Positions 15,146-20,700 of a stretch of 20,700 bases of DNA are shown here, in pieces. The notes below the pieces were generated by a model. The model searched no databases. It had not been told where the DNA came from and saw nothing but the letters and a program-made list of their open reading frames with translations. The position numbers were made by a program, and so were the translations under genes. Location: assembly GCA_038212305.1 (NCBI GenBank), contig JBBQUP010000063.1:1-20700 (forward strand). Reading direction: 5' to 3'. The stretch is from JBBQUP01 sp038212305 (lineage in GTDB: Bacteria > Bacteroidota > Bacteroidia > Bacteroidales > Marinilabiliaceae). The first letter of the stretch is position 1. Every line of letters begins with the position of its first letter.

Positions 15146-16306
15146 ATGAACCCCTACTTAATCGACACAACATTACGCGATGGTGAACAAGCTCCAGGAG
15201 TGGTTTTTTCCATCGATGAGAAAGTGAAAATTGCCTCGTTGCTCGACGAAGCAGGCGTTTCGGAGTTAGAGATTGGCACACCAGCTATGGGCAACGAGGA
15301 GATTGCCGATATAAAAACCTTAACCTCGCAAGGCTTTAGTTTTTTGGCTACAGCATGGGCACGTGCTACGCTTGTCGACATTCGTTCATCTGCTAGAGCT
15401 GGATTGGATCGCATCAACCTGTCGTTTCCCGTATCCGATGGGTTGCTTTTGGCCATGCGTAAAGACCGCTTTTGGCTCTATCAAACACTAGGGGAATTGA
15501 TAGATGTTGCTAAAAATGAGTTTCAATTTGTGGCAGTAGGAGCGCAGGATGCTTCGCGGGCAAGCGATACGCAGTTAAATGAGTTTATTAGTGCAGCCCA
15601 TACACTTGGGGTACATCGCATCCGATTGGCCGATACCGTGGGGAAGATGAACCCCATGCAAGTGGCCAACTTATTTAGTCGTTATGCTTTTGCATATCCC
15701 AATGTTGAATTCGAATTTCATGGGCACAACGATTTGGGCATGGCCACCGCCAACAGCTTAACTGCTTTGCAAAGTGGCGCTTCGTGCGTGAGCGCCACGC
15801 TTTTAGGATTGGGTGAGAGAGCCGGTAATGCTTCGTTGGAACAGCTCATGGCTGCGATGCATTACAGTTTGGAGAATACGTTACAGTACCATTTAAAATC
15901 GTGTGTTGATGCGGCATTGTTTACAGCCCAAGCAGCCAATCGGCCTATTCCTGTTGATATGCCATTGATGGGCGATTTAATTTGCAGTCACGAGTCGGGC
16001 ATACACTGCAACAGCCTAACGCGCGATCCTTTGGCGTATCAGTTGTTCCAGTCGAACGATGTGGGTAAACAAACTCAAATGATAGTTGGAAAACATTCGG
16101 GTAAAAAAGGCTTGATGAACGCAATTGCCAATGCTCACTATTGTTTTAGCAATGAGCAATTGAATCAACTTATGACATTAACGAAAAAGAGAGCTGTATT
16201 CTTAAAGCGAGCACTTACACATCTCGAAATAAAAGAACTGTGTTCATTAGTTCAACACACTCAAATTAGTAAAAAACAAAACAATGGAAACTGTATTAAT
16301 GAATAG
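15146..16306 (+). CDS. nifV: Homocitrate synthase NifV
   Basis: A DRE-TIM metallolyase condensing acetyl-CoA with 2-oxoglutarate to homocitrate, the organic ligand of FeMo-co. From ATG 15146 it is 386 residues: DTTLRDGEQAPG (7-18) is the catalytic, metal-binding signature, HGHND (192-196) gives two metal-binding histidines, and GERAGNASLE and HESGIHCNSL follow. The TTG at 15110 would extend it by 12 residues into the upstream repeat and is rejected. Context in the nif cluster makes NifV more likely than isopropylmalate or citramalate synthase, whose longer C-terminal regulatory domain is missing. The end overlaps a small ORF. Confidence 0.95.
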   Translation: MNPYLIDTTLRDGEQAPGVVFSIDEKVKIASLLDEAGVSELEIGTPAMGNEEIADIKTLTSQGFSFLATAWARATLVDIRSSARAGLDRINLSFPVSDGLLLAMRKDRFWLYQTLGELIDVAKNEFQFVAVGAQDASRASDTQLNEFISAAHTLGVHRIRLADTVGKMNPMQVANLFSRYAFAYPNVEFEFHGHNDLGMATANSLTALQSGASCVSATLLGLGERAGNASLEQLMAAMHYSLENTLQYHLKSCVDAALFTAQAANRPIPVDMPLMGDLICSHESGIHCNSLTRDPLAYQLFQSNDVGKQTQMIVGKHSGKKGLMNAIANAHYCFSNEQLNQLMTLTKKRAVFLKRALTHLEIKELCSLVQHTQISKKQNNGNCINE

Positions 16307-16382
16307 TACCAGTGAACTTTACGAACAAGGCATTGGTTATGCGAAGTCGAACGATAGAACAAATTATCGGCCCACTAGTTAA
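16284..16382 (+). CDS. Small ORF overlapping the 3' end of nifV
   Basis: ATG 16284 lies within the last codons of nifV and opens a 32-residue frame (METVLMNSTSELYEQGIG, then YAKSNDRTNYRPTS) ending TAA 16380-16382. The overlap would allow translational coupling, and the composition is protein-like. No family is recognised. It may be the beginning of a formerly longer gene whose rest has been lost. Confidence 0.25.
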   Translation: METVLMNSTSELYEQGIGYAKSNDRTNYRPTS

Positions 16383-16535
16383 ACGAATTTAAGATCGACA
16401 GAGTCATTTTTTTAATTCGCGCAATTCGCACATTTCGCGGATGGATATTATTGTGCAAAAAGCTGGGATTTATGCCATCAAAAAAAAGAACCACAATCAA
16501 CTTGCAGCTCTTTAAATAAGGTTTCGTTATTATTA
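16383..16535. other. Non-coding remainder of the nifV-carboxyltransferase spacer
   Basis: It contains a low-complexity ATTCGCGCAATTCGC / ATTTCGCGG tract (16417-16441) and a 24-codon open frame at 16441-16515 with no recognisable product. No strong terminator hairpin was seen for either of the converging operons. Confidence 0.4.
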
Positions 16536-16625
16536 TAAGTACTTCATAGGAAATAATGTCGTGTTTTCGTTAGCTGATTGATTCAGAAACAGCAAAAACG
16601 AAAAATAATAAATAGGTCTGAGACC
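16536..16625 (-). repeat. Dispersed intergenic element, copy B (after the carboxyltransferase)
   Basis: Read on the - strand it follows the carboxyltransferase stop: TAAGGTCTCAGACCTATTT, ending ATTTCCTATGAAGTACTTA. AGGTCT and AGACCT form a perfect palindrome at its start. TTTTCGTT and AACGAAAA form the internal hairpin arms. It has the same gene-relative orientation as copies A and C. Confidence 0.85.
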
Positions 16626-18164
16626 TTATAACGGAATGTTTCCATGCTTTTTAGGTGGATTGCTTTCGCGTTTGTTTTTCGACATCTCTAAAGCTTGTAT
16701 TAATTTTTTGCGTGTCTCTATGGGTAAAATAATCTCATCGATATAACCTAATTCGGCAGCTTTATATGGATTGGCGAAGTTATCGCGATAATCATCCACG
16801 CGTTTAGATTTGGTCTCTTCGTCCACATCGCCTCTGAAAATAATATTAACAGCACCTTCGGGACCCATAACGGCAATTTCGGCAGTGGGGTAGGCGTAGT
16901 TGATGTCGGCACCCAAGTGTTTCGATGCCATCACATCGTATGCGCCACCATATGCTTTGCGGATGATAAGTGTGATTTTTGGCACAGTAGCTTCGGCATA
17001 GGCATAAAGCAATTTAGCGCCATGCTTAATAATTCCACCAAACTCTTGAATGGTGCCAGGCAAAAATCCGGGTACATCAACCAGCGTGATGATGGGAATG
17101 TTAAACGCATCGCAAAAACGCACAAAACGAGCCGCTTTTACCGATGTGTTAATGTCGAGCACACCCGCCAAGTAATTGGGCTGATTGGCAACCACACCCA
17201 CCGAACGTCCATTCAATCGCATAAACCCAATAATTATGTTTTGAGCATAGTGCGGCATCACTTCAAAAAAATGATTATCGTCGGCCACCGATTTGATGAT
17301 ACAATGCATATCATAAGGCTTGTTGGGGTCGGTGGGAATTAAATCCATCAACTCAGTCTCATCCCTATCAATTGGATCCATCGACGGCACCATAGGCGGT
17401 TCTTCCATGTTGTTCGATGGTAAAAAGCTCAGCAGCTCGCGGATAGCCATGAGGGTTTGCTCATCGTTTTCACCCATGAAATGTGCTACGCCACTTTTGG
17501 CATTGTGACTCATAGCACCACCCAACTCTTCTTTGGTGACGTTTTCGTGAGTAACCGTTTTAATCACTTCGGGCCCAGTCACAAACATGTAGCTGGTATC
17601 CTTAACCATAAAAATAAAATCGGTTAACGCAGGCGAGTAAACCGCTCCACCGGCGCAAGGACCCATTATTGCAGATATTTGTGGAATAACTCCCGAAGCT
17701 TTCACGTTTAAAAAAAAGATGTCGCCATAACCAGCCAAACTACCAACTCCCTCTTGAATACGAGCACCGCCCGAATCGTTTAATCCAATAAGAGGTGCGC
17801 CCATTTTAAGTGCCATTTTATTGGCTTTAATGATTTTATCGGCATTGGTTCGACTCAACGATCCGCCAAATACGGTAAAGTCCTGAGCAAATACATAAAC
17901 CAAGCGGCCATCAACCTTTCCGTAGCCCGAGATAACGCCATCGCCAGTAAATTTTTGCTGATCCATTTCGAAATTGCTGCAGTTATGAGTCACCATTTTA
18001 TCCATTTCCACAAATGTTCCCGGATCGAGAAACAGATGAATTCGTTCGCGGGCAGTTAGCTTTCCTGCTTCGTGCTGCTTGTCAATGCGCTGTTGTCCTC
18101 CGCCATTTTCGGCTTCGGTATTTTTGGCTGTGAAAATATTATATTTTTCTTGATGTGATTGCAT
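16626..18164 (-). CDS. Acyl-CoA carboxylase carboxyltransferase subunit (propionyl-/methylmalonyl-CoA type)
   Basis: The 512-residue crotonase-fold carboxyltransferase transfers CO2 between carboxybiotin and an acyl-CoA. Seen are FTGDGVISGYG and GGSLSRTNADKI (100-111), DSGGARIQEGV (130-140), the first oxyanion-hole segment MGPCAGGAVYSPA (167-179) and, in the C-terminal half, VDVPGFLPGTIQE and KAYGGAYDVMASKHLGAD. It matches PccB/MmdA in length and motifs. With the two upstream genes it forms a complete soluble carboxylase, most likely propionyl-CoA carboxylase; methylmalonyl-CoA decarboxylase is less likely because no membrane beta subunit or gamma subunit is visible. It is the last gene of a three-gene operon. 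Confidence 0.92.
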   Translation of the reverse strand: MQSHQEKYNIFTAKNTEAENGGGQQRIDKQHEAGKLTARERIHLFLDPGTFVEMDKMVTHNCSNFEMDQQKFTGDGVISGYGKVDGRLVYVFAQDFTVFGGSLSRTNADKIIKANKMALKMGAPLIGLNDSGGARIQEGVGSLAGYGDIFFLNVKASGVIPQISAIMGPCAGGAVYSPALTDFIFMVKDTSYMFVTGPEVIKTVTHENVTKEELGGAMSHNAKSGVAHFMGENDEQTLMAIRELLSFLPSNNMEEPPMVPSMDPIDRDETELMDLIPTDPNKPYDMHCIIKSVADDNHFFEVMPHYAQNIIIGFMRLNGRSVGVVANQPNYLAGVLDINTSVKAARFVRFCDAFNIPIITLVDVPGFLPGTIQEFGGIIKHGAKLLYAYAEATVPKITLIIRKAYGGAYDVMASKHLGADINYAYPTAEIAVMGPEGAVNIIFRGDVDEETKSKRVDDYRDNFANPYKAAELGYIDEIILPIETRKKLIQALEMSKNKRESNPPKKHGNIPL

Positions 18165-18180
18165 AGGATTGTTTTTAATT

Positions 18181-18262
18181 TAGTACTTCATTGGAAATAA
18201 TGTCGTGTTGTTCATGGCTAATTGACTCATAAACAGCAAAAAAGATAAACAATAAATAGGTC
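18181..18262 (-). repeat. Dispersed intergenic element, copy C (carrier-carboxyltransferase spacer)
   Basis: Read on the - strand it follows the carrier-protein stop: TAAGACCTATTTATTG, ending ATTTCCAATGAAGTACTAA. It lacks the GTCTCAG piece of copies A and B. TTGTTTAT and ATGAACAA keep an internal pairing with one G-U pair although both arms differ from copies A and B. It fills most of the 98-base spacer and ends 16 bases before the carboxyltransferase ATG. Confidence 0.8.
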
Positions 18263-18787
18263 TTATTCCTTAACTGTTTCGGGTGTCATCTCAATAAGCG
18301 ATTGATGTCCTTCGATAATGGTTCCTTCGGCAACAAAAATATGTTTAATGATACCATTAAAAGGAGCTTTGTACTCACTCTCCATTTTCATGGCCGAAAC
18401 CACAATTACGGTTTCTCCTTTTTCAACGGTATCGCCTTCGTTAACCGGTATTTTAACTACTTTACCCGGCATGGGCGATGTAATTACATTGTGACCTTGA
18501 TGAATATCGCCCTGAGTGCTTAATAAATAGCGGGTGCGTGCATCAATTACTTCAATTTCGAAGTAGTTTTTAATTGTATTTACTTTGTAAGAGTTGAGCG
18601 TACCTCCATCAATCATCTCCATGTTAATTGATTTCCCTTCGTTAATTATCGAATATATCCCTTTCGATACTTGTTCAATATCTAAATGATACTCACGTTC
18701 ATCAACCCTAACATGGTAAACCGATCCTACTTGTTGGATGATCTCCATTCGGGCTGTTCTATCGCCTGATTTTACTTCAAGATGCAT
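18263..18787 (-). CDS. Biotin carboxyl carrier protein subunit of acyl-CoA carboxylase
   Basis: A 174-residue protein with a C-terminal biotinyl domain. AMKMES (132-137) contains the biotinylated lysine K134, preceded by SPMPGKVVKIPVNEGDTVEKG and followed by GTIIEGHQSLI, the usual 35-residue spacing from the C-terminus. The N-terminal about 90 residues are beta-rich (YHVRVDEREYHLDIEQ) and resemble the biotin-carboxylase/carboxyltransferase bridging domain found in propionyl-CoA carboxylase alpha chains. The alpha chain is therefore split into two genes here. It starts 6 bases after the biotin carboxylase stop and is probably translationally coupled to it. Confidence 0.92.
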   Translation of the reverse strand: MHLEVKSGDRTARMEIIQQVGSVYHVRVDEREYHLDIEQVSKGIYSIINEGKSINMEMIDGGTLNSYKVNTIKNYFEIEVIDARTRYLLSTQGDIHQGHNVITSPMPGKVVKIPVNEGDTVEKGETVIVVSAMKMESEYKAPFNGIIKHIFVAEGTIIEGHQSLIEMTPETVKE

Positions 18788-18793
18788 AGTTTC

Positions 18794-20314
18794 TTACTGT
18801 TGAAATTGAAAATTTGGGTTCCGAATACCATAGTTTTTCCATGCCGTACCAACCGACAAGCCCGATGTTGATGGCGTACCCAGTCCGGATTCGAGCTTTT
18901 GTTTATAGTCTAAATAAGCAACAAACATGGCTATGTCTTCATCTTCTTGATTGTCGGTGTTTATATTAAGCAACTCATCGAGGTTATTTTCTATGAAATG
19001 AGTATTGTACTTACCTGTTTTAAAATCCTCCGCATCCATAATGCGCTCCAGAAAAGGGATTGAGGTTTTTATGCCAGTAATTTTATATTCGTACAATGCA
19101 CGTTTCATGCGTTTAACTGCTTCATCTCTATCTTGCGCCCACACAATTAGTTTCGAAATCATGGGATCGTAATGAATAGGTATTTCGTAACCCTCGTAAG
19201 CATAGCCATCGGTGCGCATTCCCAATCCCGAAGGTTCGGAAATGTGTTTGATAACCCCAGGACAAGGCATGAAATTATTTTGAGGATCCTCGGCGTAAAT
19301 ACGACATTCGATGGAGTGTCCGTACTGAAAAAGATCTTTCTGACTAAAAGCCAGAGGAAGATTGTTGGCGATGTTAATTTGAGCTTTCACCAAATCCACG
19401 CCCGTTACACGTTCGGTAATGGGGTGCTCAACCTGCAAACGAGTATTCATCTCCAAAAAGTAAAAGTTGTGATTGTCATCGGCCAAAAATTCAATGGTTC
19501 CAGCACCCGAATAGTTTACCGATTTGGCTGCTGCAATGGCCTGTTGTCCCATTTTTTCACGCAGTTCGGGTGTTAAAAGGGGAGAGGGAGTTTCTTCAAC
19601 TACTTTTTGATGGCGACGTTGAACCGAACATTCGCGCTCGAACAAATGCACCACATTGCCATGGTTATCAGCTAGAATCTGAAACTCTATGTGGTGAGGC
19701 GATTCGATGTATTTTTCCATGTAAACCGTATCGTTACCAAAAGCCGACCGAGCTTCGGAGCGAGCCATATTATACGATTGCACCAATTCTTTTTCGGTTT
19801 TAACCAGTCGCATACCTTTGCCACCGCCACCAGCCGAAGCTTTTATCATGATAGGGTAGCCAATTTCTTTGGCAACCGTTTTCAGTTCTTCCTGCGAGTC
19901 TATTTGCTTTTTCGATCCTGGAACTACCGAAACGCCCGATTCAATCATTAGTTTTCGGGCGGTTAGTTTATCGCCCATTTGGTCGATGGCTTCGGGCGAT
20001 GGACCAATAAATATGATTCCTGCTTCTTTAACCTTTCGGGCAAATGTGGCATTTTCTGATAAAAAACCATATCCTGGATGAATAGCATCGGCTTTTGATT
20101 GTAGGGCAACCTCAATAATTTTATCCATCTTAAGATAACTCTCTTGCGATGCTGCGGGGCCAATTAAATAAGCTTCATCGGCATATCGTACATGAAGTGA
20201 TTTCCTATCGGCTTCAGAATAAACTGCAACAGTCAAAATATCCATTTCTCTACAGGTTCGCATCACACGAATGGCTATTTCTCCACGATTTGCAATCAAT
20301 ACTTTTTTAATCAT
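18794..20314 (-). CDS. Biotin carboxylase subunit of acyl-CoA carboxylase
   Basis: A 506-residue ATP-grasp enzyme that carboxylates biotin with bicarbonate and ATP. It begins MIKKVLIANRGEIAIRVMRT. It has HPGYGFLSEN (79-88), the ATP-binding glycine loop GGGGKGM (162-168), the HHIEFQ segment (207-212) and the catalytic EMNTRLQVEHP (288-298, including E288 and R292). It is about 50 residues longer than E. coli AccC, with an acidic Asn/Asp/Glu-rich tail segment near residue 450 (NTDNQEDEDIAMF), as in propionyl-CoA carboxylase type enzymes from Bacteroidota. First gene of the operon, with the biotin carrier and carboxyltransferase downstream. In fermenters this complex interconverts propionyl- and methylmalonyl-CoA. 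Confidence 0.93.
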   Translation of the reverse strand: MIKKVLIANRGEIAIRVMRTCREMDILTVAVYSEADRKSLHVRYADEAYLIGPAASQESYLKMDKIIEVALQSKADAIHPGYGFLSENATFARKVKEAGIIFIGPSPEAIDQMGDKLTARKLMIESGVSVVPGSKKQIDSQEELKTVAKEIGYPIMIKASAGGGGKGMRLVKTEKELVQSYNMARSEARSAFGNDTVYMEKYIESPHHIEFQILADNHGNVVHLFERECSVQRRHQKVVEETPSPLLTPELREKMGQQAIAAAKSVNYSGAGTIEFLADDNHNFYFLEMNTRLQVEHPITERVTGVDLVKAQINIANNLPLAFSQKDLFQYGHSIECRIYAEDPQNNFMPCPGVIKHISEPSGLGMRTDGYAYEGYEIPIHYDPMISKLIVWAQDRDEAVKRMKRALYEYKITGIKTSIPFLERIMDAEDFKTGKYNTHFIENNLDELLNINTDNQEDEDIAMFVAYLDYKQKLESGLGTPSTSGLSVGTAWKNYGIRNPNFQFQQ

Positions 20315-20567
20315 ATAAAAGAGTTATTGAATTAATAATGAGTTGTATAGTATAGACTTGATCTTGTCTGGTGTACATGATAATATGTTTTATAACATTA
20401 TTTTACTGAATATGTTTACATTCCCACTGTTAATTTGGAACGTTTTTAAATAACAAGAACATGAAAATGGATGTTTTATATAAAATGGATTTGTGGTAAT
20501 TTTAAGAGTTGCAAAAAGTTTGATGAATTAAGGAAAATACGATATTAACAGGTTAAAAAATAGAACA
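20315..20567. other. Divergent intergenic region between biotin carboxylase and ferritin genes
   Basis: These 253 AT-rich bases must hold promoters for both directions. TTAATTTG near 20430-20437 is one base off the Bacteroidota -7 consensus TAnnTTTG on the + strand, but no matching TTTG lies at the right distance, so no promoter is called. No ORF is seen. Confidence 0.35.
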
Positions 20568-20700
20568 ATGCTAAATTCAAAAGTTGAACAAGTTTTAGTA
20601 GCCCAAATAGATAAAGAAGGCTATTCGAGTAATTTATATTTAGCCATGGCTTCATGGGCCGAAAATAAAGGACTAAAAGGTATAGCCGATTGGTTATATG
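20568..20700 (+). CDS. Non-heme ferritin (3' partial)
   Basis: The 44 residues before the window edge (MLNSKVEQVLVAQIDKEG, then YSSNLYLAMASWAENKGLKG) match the first helix of prokaryotic FtnA-type ferritins, which store iron as a 24-subunit cage after ferroxidase oxidation. E17 and Y24 fall on conserved ferroxidase-centre positions. Ferritins are about 160-175 residues, so three quarters lie outside. It is divergently oriented to the carboxylase operon. A link to the high iron demand of nitrogenase is possible but not shown. Confidence 0.88.
   Translation, partial: MLNSKVEQVLVAQIDKEGYSSNLYLAMASWAENKGLKGIADWLY

Noticed and set aside
16441..16515. 24-codon ORF in the nifV-carboxyltransferase spacer
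   Set aside because: It is short, next to low-complexity sequence and matches no known protein pattern.
16917..17342. 141-codon + strand ORF inside the carboxyltransferase gene
   Set aside because: It is antisense to a well-conserved enzyme, and its His-rich product has no recognisable domain.

Overview
The window carries a compact Mo-nitrogenase (nif) gene cluster on the + strand and a biotin-dependent acyl-CoA carboxylase operon on the - strand. The organism looks like an AT-rich, probably anaerobic member of the Bacteroidota. Supporting this are A-rich start regions mostly without a Shine-Dalgarno motif, intergenic low-complexity tracts of the kind I associate with this phylum, and a remnant of a SecB-like gene. 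The nitrogenase itself is of the anaerobe (Clostridium/methanogen/Chlorobi) type. It has two PII-like genes (nifI1, nifI2) between nifH and nifD, a short NifK, a NifD with a C-terminal-half insertion, and a NifB fused to a NifX-like domain.

Layout. 1-537: the tail of an unidentified reading frame, a truncated PHP-type phosphatase fragment, and the nifA upstream region. 538-2100: nifA, a sigma54 activator. 2407-3423: bacteriohemerythrin, then a GNAT acetyltransferase. 3424-4323: a decayed region with a frameshifted hypothetical gene joined to the 3' end of a SecB-like gene, an attC-like inverted repeat upstream and a terminator behind it. 4324-4953: nitroreductase. 4954-5284: an orphan terminator and a candidate sigma54 promoter. 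5285-16306: nifH, nifI1, nifI2, nifD, nifK, nifE, nifN, nifB, a [2Fe-2S] thioredoxin-fold ferredoxin and nifV. 16307-16625: a spacer with a small overlapping ORF and a dispersed repeat. 16626-20314 (- strand, transcribed right to left): biotin carboxylase, biotin carrier protein, carboxyltransferase. 20568-end: 5' part of a ferritin gene.

How the genes work together. NifA with sigma54 would activate the nif operon. NifH delivers electrons to NifDK. NifB, NifEN and NifV (homocitrate) make FeMo-co. NifI1/NifI2 would switch NifDK off in response to 2-oxoglutarate and energy status. Genes for NifU, NifS, NifQ, NifW, NifZ, NifF and DraT/DraG are not in this window, nor are vnf or anf genes.

Most unusual is an 82-90 bp dispersed element present three times, always in the same orientation and always starting at a gene's stop codon: after nifH, after the biotin carrier gene and after the carboxyltransferase gene. 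It contains an arm pair that can form a hairpin in all three copies although the arm sequences differ. A second oddity is that the spacers before nifE, nifB, the ferredoxin gene and nifV are filled with short tandem repeats. Two of them share a nearly identical 38-nt segment just before the start codon.
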